Positions 57,947-64,000 of a stretch of 64,000 nucleotides of DNA are shown here, one piece after another; the first letter of the stretch is position 1, and each line of letters starts with the position of its first letter. This DNA comes from Streptomyces sp. ADI96-02 (GTDB lineage Bacteria > Actinomycetota > Actinomycetes > Streptomycetales > Streptomycetaceae). Under the pieces are notes generated by a model. That model did no database searches. It was not told where the DNA came from and was given only the letters and a program-made list of their open reading frames with translations. The position numbers were made by a program, and so were the translations under genes. The stretch spans positions 2,847,796-2,911,795 of the forward strand of contig NZ_ML123034.1 in the NCBI RefSeq assembly GCF_003846185.1, given 5' to 3'.

Positions 57947-59614
57947 ATGACCGAACGGTGGGCGCTGGCCACGGCGGAGGGGGGCGGGGCGCTGCTCGCG
58001 CCGCTGCGTCGGGACGGCACGCCCGACGGACCGGTCCGGGCCGAGCCCGATCTCGTCGAAGCCGTCCGTTCGCGTCCCGAGGTGGCGCGCTGGGTGTGGC
58101 GGTCGACCACCGAGGTCTATCCCCGCCTGCTCGCCGCCGGCGTCCGCGTCGAGCGGTGTTACGACATCGAGTGCGCCGAGTCGCTGCTGCTCGGCCACGA
58201 GGGACGCCTGGGCGAACCGCGCTCGGCCGCCGCCGCCCTGGCCCGACTGGACAACACCGCGGTGCCGCCCGATCCGCCCGCCCGCCCGGCCGAACCCGGC
58301 GCGCAGTCCTCCCTGTTCGATCCGCCCTCCGGGACCGGCGTCCCGCTCGACGGACTGCTCCGGGTCTACGCGGGCCAGCTCCGCCGCCACGACGCCGCCG
58401 AACACCCCGACCGGATGCGCCTGTTGACCGGCTCCGAGTCGGCCGCGCTGCTGGTGGCCGCCGAGTTGCACCGGGCCGGCCTGCCCTGGCGCGCGGACGT
58501 GCACCGGCAGGTGCTGCACGGGCTCCTGGGCGAGCGGTACGCGGGCGGCGGCGAGCCCCGCAGGCTCGCCGAGCTGGCGGACGAGGTGTCGGCGGCGTTC
58601 GGCCGCCGGGTCCGCCCCGACCTGCCCGCCGACGTGGTGAAGGCGTTCGCGCGGGCCGGGATCGCGGTGAAATCGACCCGGCGGTGGGAGCTGGAGGAGG
58701 TGGACCACCCGGCGGTCGAGCCCCTCATCGCGTACAAGAAGCTGTACCGGATCTGGACCGCGCACGGCTGGAGCTGGCTCCAGGACTGGGTCCGCGACGG
58801 CCGGTTCCGCCCGGAGTACCAGCCGGGCGGCACGGTCAGCGGACGCTGGACCACCAACGGCGGCGGCGCGCTCCAGATCCCCAGGGTGATACGGCAGGCC
58901 GTCGTCGCCGACGACGGCTGGCGTCTGGTCGTCGCGGACGCCGACCAGATGGAGCCGCGCGTGCTGGCGGCGATCTCCCGCGACCCCGGGCTGATGGAGG
59001 TGGCCGGTCACGACGGCGACCTCTACACGTCGCTCTCCGCCAAGGCGTTCCACGGCGACCGCGAACACGCCAAGCTGGCCCTGCTCGGCGCGGTCTACGG
59101 CCAGACCTCCGGGGACGGGCTGAAGAACCTGGCCGCCCTGCGCCGGCGCTTCCCGCTCGCCGTGTCGTACGTCGACGACGCGGCGCGGGCGGGCGAGGAG
59201 GGCCGCCTGGTGCGCACCTGGCTGGGCCGCACCAGCCCGCCGGTCGCCCTGGCGGGCCAGGACGAGGAGGCGGGCCTTCCGCAGGAGGGGAGCGAGGCCG
59301 CGGCCGACGGCGGCACGACCCGGGCCCGGGGGCGCTTCACCCGTAACTTCGTGGTGCAGGGCAGCGCCGCCGACTGGGCGCTGCTGCTCCTGGCCGCCCT
59401 GCGCCGGACGCTGCACGAGCAGGCGCTCCGCGCCGAGCTGGTGTTCTTCCAGCACGACGAGGTGATCGTGCACTGCCCGGCGGAGGAGGCGGACGCCGTG
59501 ACGGAGGCGATCCGCGCCGCCGGCGAGCTGGCCGGGCGGATCACCTTCGGCCCGACGCCGGTGCGGTTCCCGTTCACGACGGCGGTGGTCGAGCGGTACT
59601 CGGACGCCAAGTGA
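57947..59614 (+). CDS. Family A DNA polymerase (PolA-like), degenerate exonuclease domain
   Basis: 555 aa, shorter than Pol I because it lacks the 5'-3' exonuclease domain. Polymerase motifs are intact: motif A DADQMEPRVLAAIS, motif B EHAKLALLGAVYGQ, motif C FFQHDEVIVHC. The N-terminal 190 residues occupy the place of the 3'-5' exonuclease domain but lack its acidic DxE metal motif, so proofreading is unlikely. Annotated in Streptomyces as bifunctional 3'-5' exonuclease/DNA polymerase. ATG 57947; a GTG at 57923 would add 8 residues. Confidence 0.9.
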   Translation: MTERWALATAEGGGALLAPLRRDGTPDGPVRAEPDLVEAVRSRPEVARWVWRSTTEVYPRLLAAGVRVERCYDIECAESLLLGHEGRLGEPRSAAAALARLDNTAVPPDPPARPAEPGAQSSLFDPPSGTGVPLDGLLRVYAGQLRRHDAAEHPDRMRLLTGSESAALLVAAELHRAGLPWRADVHRQVLHGLLGERYAGGGEPRRLAELADEVSAAFGRRVRPDLPADVVKAFARAGIAVKSTRRWELEEVDHPAVEPLIAYKKLYRIWTAHGWSWLQDWVRDGRFRPEYQPGGTVSGRWTTNGGGALQIPRVIRQAVVADDGWRLVVADADQMEPRVLAAISRDPGLMEVAGHDGDLYTSLSAKAFHGDREHAKLALLGAVYGQTSGDGLKNLAALRRRFPLAVSYVDDAARAGEEGRLVRTWLGRTSPPVALAGQDEEAGLPQEGSEAAADGGTTRARGRFTRNFVVQGSAADWALLLLAALRRTLHEQALRAELVFFQHDEVIVHCPAEEADAVTEAIRAAGELAGRITFGPTPVRFPFTTAVVERYSDAK

Positions 59615-59761
59615 GACCGGCGCCGTCGCCCGGGAGGACCGGTGGGCCGCCCGGAAACCGCCGCCGTGTCGAGGGGCCCTGGTGCGGCGGGATCGCGGGC
59701 GGGTGGCGCGAAGCCGGACGTCGGCTCCCCTTCGGTAGTGGGCCCGGGTAGGTTCGGCCCC

Positions 59762-60445
59762 ATGCACACAGGGCAACTTCTGGGCTCGGGACGCACCGCC
59801 GACGTGTACGCACTCGACGGCTCCTGGGTCCTCCGCCGCTACCGCGACCGCACCGACACCACGGACGAGCTGGCGGTGATGTCGTACGTCGCCGCCTTCG
59901 GCTTCCCGGTGCCGCGGATCGGCCCGCCCGCCGACGGGGCCCGCCGCACGGACCTGGTGCTGCAACGGCTGGCGGGGCCGACCCTGGCGGAGGCCCTGCT
60001 GGCGGGCGCGGTGCGGGCCCGCGACGCCGGGGCGCAGCTCGGCAGGCTCCTGCGCGAGCTGCACGCGATACCGCCCCGGGTGTCGTCCGACCCGGAGGAC
60101 CGCATCCTCCACCTCGACCTGCGTCCGGAGAACGTGATGCTGACGGAGCGGGGACCCGTGGTGATCGACTGGTCCACCGCCGAGGAGGGGCCGCCCGGCT
60201 TCGACCGGGCGGTGTCGGCGCTGAACCTGGCCCGCGCCGCGCTCACCTCGGAGCTCCCGGCAGCGGCGGCCGAGGCCCGCGTCCTGCTGGCGGCGCTCCT
60301 GGCCGAGATCTCCGACGACGGCGGCGCGTCCGCCGCCGACCTGGCGCTGGCCGCCACCCGCGGGCGCCGGAACCCGCACGCCACCGGGGCCGAACGGGAC
60401 TGCCTGGACGACGCGGTGGACCTGGCGCTGAGCAGCGCACCGTAA
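59762..60445 (+). CDS. Aminoglycoside phosphotransferase (APH)-like kinase
   Basis: 227 aa. Small APH/choline-kinase fold: GQLLGSGRTADVYALDGSWV as nucleotide loop, LRELHAIPPR, and the catalytic HLDLRPENVMLTERGPVVID with Asp and Asn of the Brenner motif and the metal Asp. Shorter than resistance-type APH enzymes (about 260-300). Substrate unknown; nothing nearby is an antibiotic biosynthesis gene. ATG 59762 is 147 bases downstream of the polymerase gene. Confidence 0.85.
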   Translation: MHTGQLLGSGRTADVYALDGSWVLRRYRDRTDTTDELAVMSYVAAFGFPVPRIGPPADGARRTDLVLQRLAGPTLAEALLAGAVRARDAGAQLGRLLRELHAIPPRVSSDPEDRILHLDLRPENVMLTERGPVVIDWSTAEEGPPGFDRAVSALNLARAALTSELPAAAAEARVLLAALLAEISDDGGASAADLALAATRGRRNPHATGAERDCLDDAVDLALSSAP

Positions 60446-60576
60446 GGACACGGCGTCCCGCGACGCCCACTTCACCGGCGGACCCACGCAAGGACACACC
60501 CGCACATGCCCTTGACAGTCATTCCCGCACAAGACCATGATTCCATTAATTGACTCATGGAATTGAGGTGAGGCGC

Positions 60577-61521
60577 GTGGCAGACACGAGCATCCCTGGC
60601 GGGTCGGGCGCCTGGGCCCTGGAGGCGCGCGGACTGGGCAAGCGCTACCGCCGCGGCTGGGCGCTGCGCGACTGCTCCTTCCGCCTGCCGGCCGGCCGCA
60701 TCTGCGGACTGGTCGGCCCGAACGGAGCCGGCAAGAGCACGCTGCTCGGCCTGGCGACCCAGCAGGTACGGCCGACGGACGGCACGTTGAGCGTGTTCGG
60801 CGTAGCGTCCGACGACCCCGCCGTGATGCCCAGGTTCGCCTTCCTCGGCCAGGACAAGCCGCTGTTCAAGCGGTTCACCGTAGCCGAGACCCTGCGCCTG
60901 GGAGCCGAGCTGAACCCCGGCTGGGACGCGTCGGCGTCCGAGCGGATCGTCCGCGCGGGCAACGTCCCGCTCGACGCGAAGGTCGGCACCCTCTCCGGCG
61001 GCCAGCGCACCCGCGTGGCCTTCGCGCTCGTCTTCGGCAAGCGGCCGGATCTGCTGCTCCTGGACGAGCCGATGTCGGACCTGGACCCGCTGGCCCGGCA
61101 CGAGATGGGCACGCTGCTGATGGCGGAGGCCGTCGAGCGCGGCACCACCGTGGTGATGTCCTCGCACATGCTCACCGAGCTGGAGGACATGTGCGACTAC
61201 CTGCTGGTCCTCGCGGACGGCCGGATCAGAATGGCCGGTGACGCCGACGCGCTGGTCCCGGCGCACTCGCTGGTGACGGGCGTGGCCCAGGACGGCTCGC
61301 CGCCGCCCGAGCTGTCCGCCCGGCACACCGTGGTGGAAGCACGGGTCGAGGGACGGCAGTTCCAGGCGCTGATCCGGCCGAAGGGCCCGCTGCCGAGCAC
61401 GTGGAACGTCGCCGAACCCTCGCTCGAAGAGGTCCTGCTCGCGCATCTCCGCTCGCCGGACGCTCCCTCCCTCTTCACCCAGGGCGCCCGCGTCGAGCCC
61501 GAAGGGAACCAGGCCGCATGA
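60577..61521 (+). CDS. ABC transporter ATP-binding protein
   Basis: 314 aa. Walker A GLVGPNGAGKSTLLG, Q-loop AFLGQDKPLFKRF, signature TLSGGQRTRVAFALV, Walker B LLLLDEPMSDLDP, and H-loop VMSSHMLTEL. The C-terminal 70 residues form the usual accessory domain of exporter ATPases. GTG 60577 follows GAGGTGAGG at about 6 bases; GTG 60568 and an ATG at 60550 are alternatives. It overlaps the permease gene by ATGA, and a YtrA-type GntR gene follows. Confidence 0.92.
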   Translation: MADTSIPGGSGAWALEARGLGKRYRRGWALRDCSFRLPAGRICGLVGPNGAGKSTLLGLATQQVRPTDGTLSVFGVASDDPAVMPRFAFLGQDKPLFKRFTVAETLRLGAELNPGWDASASERIVRAGNVPLDAKVGTLSGGQRTRVAFALVFGKRPDLLLLDEPMSDLDPLARHEMGTLLMAEAVERGTTVVMSSHMLTELEDMCDYLLVLADGRIRMAGDADALVPAHSLVTGVAQDGSPPPELSARHTVVEARVEGRQFQALIRPKGPLPSTWNVAEPSLEEVLLAHLRSPDAPSLFTQGARVEPEGNQAA

Positions 61522-62492
61522 GCACCACCCTCACCGACAGCCCCACCGAACTCCGCGCCCACAAGCGCCGCCTGCTGCACGGGCTGCCCTGGCTCGTGGT
61601 ACGCCAGCACCGGGGCACGGTGTACAGCGTCCTCGGCCTGACCCTGATCACCGCGCTCCTGATCGTCTGGGAACGCCACGACCTGATCCAACTGCTCGAC
61701 GCGGCCGGCCGGCCGGACCCGGACGCCGGAAACCCGCTCCAGGACGACCGGGGCCACACGTTCATCAGCGCCGTCCTCGGCGTCCTGCCGCTGGTCTTCG
61801 CCGTCACCATCGGCGCTCCGCTGATCGCGGGCGACCAGCAGGACGGCACGGCGCAACTGGTCACCACCCAGTCCATGACCCGCCGCCAGTGGATCGTCGC
61901 CAAGCTGGGCCTGGTCTACTCCCTCGCCCTGTTCAGCGGCGTGGTGCTCTCGGTCCTCTTCACCTGGTACTGGAGGCCGCACCGCTCCTTCTTCACGCAG
62001 GAGTGGATCGAGAGCGGGATCTTCGACAGGACGGGCCCGGTCCTGCCCGCCTTCCTGCTCTTCCTCACGGCCGCGGGCGTCACCGTCGGCGTGCTGGTGC
62101 GCCGGGTGCTGCCGGCCATGGTGACCGTGTTCGTCCTCACGTACGTCATGGACCTGGTCTGGAGCGAGGTGCGCCCGCGCCTGGCCGCTGCGCGGACGAT
62201 CACGTTCCCGTTGGACGAGGACCTCCCCGCCCGGCTGAGCGAGTCGTACGAAGTGGACCGCTGGGTCGCCGACGCCCAGGGCAACCTCTACGGCTGGGGC
62301 TCCTGCGCGGAGGCGACCGAGAAGGCGCAGAACGCGTGCGTCGCGGAGAAGGGCATCGTCGACAACGTCGTCGAGTACCTCGACTTCGGCCAGATGGCCG
62401 CCATGCAGTGGACGGCGGCCGGCCTGCTCCTGGCCGGAACGGCCCTGCTCACGGCGGTCACCGTGTGGCGGGTCTCGCGCAGACCGCTGTAG
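61518..62492 (+). CDS. ABC transporter permease (ABC-2 type)
   Basis: 324 aa. Six hydrophobic helices: YSVLGLTLITALLIVW, VLGVLPLVFAVTIGAPLIA, LGLVYSLALFSGVVLSVLF, VLPAFLLFLTAAGVTVGVLV, VLPAMVTVFVLTYVMDLVW and AAGLLLAGTALLTAVTVW. A large extracytoplasmic loop between helices 5 and 6 carries Cys residues (GSCAEATEKAQNAC). It begins inside the ATPase stop. It probably exports a peptide or antibiotic; the substrate is not known. Confidence 0.9.
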   Translation: MSTTLTDSPTELRAHKRRLLHGLPWLVVRQHRGTVYSVLGLTLITALLIVWERHDLIQLLDAAGRPDPDAGNPLQDDRGHTFISAVLGVLPLVFAVTIGAPLIAGDQQDGTAQLVTTQSMTRRQWIVAKLGLVYSLALFSGVVLSVLFTWYWRPHRSFFTQEWIESGIFDRTGPVLPAFLLFLTAAGVTVGVLVRRVLPAMVTVFVLTYVMDLVWSEVRPRLAAARTITFPLDEDLPARLSESYEVDRWVADAQGNLYGWGSCAEATEKAQNACVAEKGIVDNVVEYLDFGQMAAMQWTAAGLLLAGTALLTAVTVWRVSRRPL

Positions 62493-62547
62493 CAGTGGCC
62501 GGAACCTCCTACGTAAAGTGTCGGCAATCGAGCGATGGGTGAAGTGT

Positions 62548-62943
62548 GTGGTCGTGTTCCGCATCGACCGGCGCAGCGGGGTGGCGACCTACCTCCAGAT
62601 CGTCCGCCAGGTCGAACAGGCGCTGCGCATGGGCGCACTGGAGGAGGGCGACCGCCTGCCCACCGCCGCCCAGGTCGCCGCGACCACCAAGGTCAACCCG
62701 AACACGACCCTCAAGGCCTACCGCGAACTGGAACGAGCCGGACTGGCCGAAGTGCGCCAGGGGGCGGGCACGTTCATCACCCGCTCCCTCTCCCAGCCGC
62801 AGTCCGGCCCCGACTCCCCGCTGCGGACGGCCCTGACGGACTGGATGCTCCAGGCCCGCACCGAGGGCCTCACGGGCCAGGACGTCATCGCCCTGTTCCA
62901 CACGGCATTCGGCACGGCCTACCCGAACGAGCCCGCGGACTGA
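62548..62943 (+). CDS. GntR-family regulator (YtrA-like)
   Basis: 131 aa. The winged helix is about residues 9-75: VATYLQIVRQVEQALRMGAL, EGDRLPTAAQVAATTKVNPN and TTLKAYRELERAGLAEVRQG. The C-terminal tail is short (YtrA type), not an effector domain. In this subfamily the regulator represses its own ABC exporter operon. GTG 62548 gives VVVFRIDRRSG; a GTG at 62518 is also in frame. It lies 55 bases after the permease gene on the same strand. Confidence 0.9.
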   Translation: MVVFRIDRRSGVATYLQIVRQVEQALRMGALEEGDRLPTAAQVAATTKVNPNTTLKAYRELERAGLAEVRQGAGTFITRSLSQPQSGPDSPLRTALTDWMLQARTEGLTGQDVIALFHTAFGTAYPNEPAD

Positions 62944-62973
62944 CCGCGCCCGCCGCGCCCGAGCAACAGAAAA

Positions 62974-63002
62974 CCCCAGGCCGGAAGGCATCCGACCTGG
63001 GG
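62974..63002. terminator. Bidirectional terminator between the GntR gene and the tRNA remnant
   Basis: CCCCAGG...CCTGGGG arms (62974-62980 and 62996-63002) enclose an imperfectly paired loop. On the minus strand the hairpin is followed by TTTT, which fits the original tRNA terminator; on the plus strand CTCTTCT follows. Confidence 0.75.
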
Positions 63003-63010
63003 CTCTTCTG

Positions 63011-63052
63011 AGCCGCCTTCGGGATTCGAACCCGAGACCTACGCATCACGAG
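63011..63052 (-). tRNA. 3' half of a tRNA-Thr(CGU) gene: truncated, probable attachment site of an integrated element
   Basis: Read on the minus strand this is the anticodon loop CTCGTGA (anticodon CGT), 3' anticodon stem, variable loop, perfect T-arm (TCGGG-TTCGAAT-CCCGA) and 3' acceptor strand AGGCGGCT, as in Streptomyces tRNA-Thr(CGU). The 5' half is missing: upstream bases at 63053 and beyond do not pair. The original terminator follows on the left. This is what an integrase that targets the 3' half of a tRNA gene leaves at one end of the element; the intact gene should lie at the other end, to the right. It is not a working tRNA. Confidence 0.85.
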
Positions 63053-63292
63053 GACCTGCAAGATCATCCCGGACGGTGTCGCTCGATGCCACAGAATCTC
63101 GTATCCGCTGGTCAGGAGCGTGCAGCCACGAGCCTGACACCGTATCCACCCTGATGCCAGCGGGTCCGCTCACGCAACATAGGGGCGATGTAGACCTGAG
63201 CAGCCCCTCCGGCCCCTCCTCGCCGCCAGGGGTCAGTGCCAAAGACGAGTAAGGGAGGCGAACGATTGAAGTGATTGAGGGGGCGCTGCCTC
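63053..63292. other. Start of the presumed integrated element, no supported gene
   Basis: About 240 bases between the tRNA remnant and the restriction-modification-like gene. Base use is less GC-rich than the chromosome to the left. Only short shadow frames are found; no integrase or excisionase is seen here. Confidence 0.45.
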
Positions 63293-64000
63293 TCAGCCGA
63301 GCAGTTCGGTCATCAGTAGGTCCAGTTCCTCGGCGTCGGTAGAGCTGAGGAGGAAGTCACGCAGGGTACGGCGGATCTGGATGTAACTCTTGCCGTCCTC
63401 GAACTTCAGCTCCGCGATCCGCTCGGCTTCCGCCTCTCCGATCTCCGCGATTCGTGCGTGCTTGGCGTCGGCCGGGCCGAAGTCCGGGATAGGCAGCTCC
63501 CATACGGCCTTGTCAATGTCACGCTCATCCTTGCCGTAGGACATGAGCGGGCGCACGGCTTCGGTGGTGTACGGGGAGTTGAGGACCGCCAGCAGGTACA
63601 TGCCCTCCTGCCGCGTGGCGACGGTTCCCCAGTACAACTTGTGCTCGATGACCGCGTTCGGGTCGTCTACGAGCGCTGCTGTGACGTACATGCCCGAGGC
63701 TCCGTAAACCACTCTCAGCGGAGCACCGGGAAGCTGGTCAATCAGCCCCCTACGGAAGTTGAGCCTCTCGGCCAACGAGGGCGCCCGCTGAAACGGTTGT
63801 CATTCCAGAGGCGTTCCGCGTTGCGCCACCACGTTGCCAGGTCCGGGTAACGATCGAGGTGCTCATGTTCACCGTGCATGAGGGTGTTCGTTCCCTCAAT
63901 AGGCAGAACGGCCTTGTCGGCGCCCAAAATCCTGTAAGGGGCGACGTGCTCACCGAGCAAAACAGGCCGGACAAACTCTTTCTCAACGGACCCTTCTAGT
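63293..64000 (-). pseudogene. C-terminal part of a type II restriction-modification/N6-adenine methylase-like protein, frameshifted and cut by the window edge
   Basis: Two overlapping minus-strand frames read as one protein. The upstream frame runs from the edge to about 63783 (VEKEFVRPVLLGEHVAPYR; HLDRYPDLATWWRNAERLW). The downstream frame runs to 63293 (SLAERLNFRRGLIDQLP; YVTAALVDDPNAVIEHKLYW; EGMYLLAVLNSPYTTEAVRP; WELPIPDF). The join at about 63775-63790 needs one inserted base, so a 1-base deletion, or a sequencing error, breaks it. The pattern (ILNSP..., target-recognition-like segment, helical tail) resembles Eco57I/type IIG enzymes. The catalytic domains lie outside the window, so the family call is moderate. 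Confidence 0.6.

Noticed and set aside
57625..58110. Collagen-like protein (repeated Gly-Pro-Ala) as an N-terminal extension of the quinone oxidoreductase
   Set aside because: It is the translation of the 9-bp tandem array. The proper ATG and ribosome site are at 57624, where the family N-terminus begins.
59762..60445. Aminoglycoside resistance gene
   Set aside because: It has only the general APH fold and is too short and context-free to support a resistance claim.
62885..63067. Short minus-strand ORF containing SRVRIPKAA
   Set aside because: It is the conceptual translation of the tRNA-Thr T-arm and acceptor strand, a common artefact.
63053..63292. Integrase or excisionase gene beside the tRNA remnant
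   Set aside because: No frame in this stretch has tyrosine- or serine-recombinase motifs; the integrase, if present, should be further right or at the other end.

Overview
The window is a high-GC actinobacterial chromosome segment, almost certainly from a Streptomyces. Evidence: dense G/C third positions, many GTG starts, GGAGG-type ribosome binding sites, and a gene order (mutY, sigE-cseABC, M23 peptidase, clpC, lsr2, coaX/nad/pan genes, nuoD2, fol cluster, ftsH, hpt, tilS, dacB, ppa) that matches, as I remember it, the core S. coelicolor SCO33xx-SCO34xx region. Nearly everything up to about 63.0 kb looks like vertically inherited core chromosome. The last kilobase looks like one end of an integrated element.

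Layout. 0-5.3 kb: the end of mutY, the cell-envelope stress operon sigE-cseA-cseB-cseC, and a secreted LytM/M23 peptidase with a long leader. 6-11.5 kb: clpC with two sites matching the ClgR consensus, an SCO3374-like protein, the nucleoid protein gene lsr2, an ArgA-type acetyltransferase, a BlaI-type regulator and a small membrane protein. 11.5-18 kb: a hypothetical protein, then a translationally coupled NAD/CoA operon read leftwards (DUF2520 protein, panC, nadB, nadC, coaX). 18-24 kb: a threonine-aldolase-like enzyme, a NarL/DesK-type two-component pair, and a MidA-type methyltransferase beside an orphan NuoD paralogue, its expected type of substrate. 24-29.5 kb: a coiled-coil membrane protein and a betaine/choline-type ABC importer split over two divergent units. 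29.5-36 kb: folate genes folP, folB, folK and, on the other strand, folE, with ftsH and hpt. 36-41 kb: tilS, a zincin, dacB and ppa. 41-50 kb: a ThrE-type exporter, DedA, YbjQ-like protein, ClC channel, wrbA, glutamate decarboxylase, PadR regulator and an aldehyde dehydrogenase whose catalytic Cys reads as Ser. 50-53 kb: a WhiJ/AbaA-like triad (XRE-DUF5753 regulator, HATPase protein, DUF397 protein) carrying unusual inverted repeats, then a lipoprotein. 53-62.9 kb: FUSC transporter, DUF2786 protein, quinone oxidoreductase, family A DNA polymerase, APH-like kinase, and an ABC exporter with a YtrA-type GntR regulator; three gaps here hold short tandem repeat arrays.

Right end. At 63011-63052 lies the 3' half of a tRNA-Thr(CGU) gene on the minus strand with no matching 5' half. 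This is what site-specific integration into a tRNA gene leaves behind. Beyond it is a frameshifted, edge-truncated gene that resembles the C-terminal part of a type II restriction-modification/N6-adenine methylase polypeptide.

I see no CRISPR array, complete tRNA, rRNA, insertion sequence or recognisable biosynthetic gene cluster. The most interesting signals are the tRNA-derived attachment scar, the Cys-to-Ser dehydrogenase, the inverted repeats around the XRE/DUF397 triad, the MidA-NuoD2 pairing and the tandem repeat arrays.
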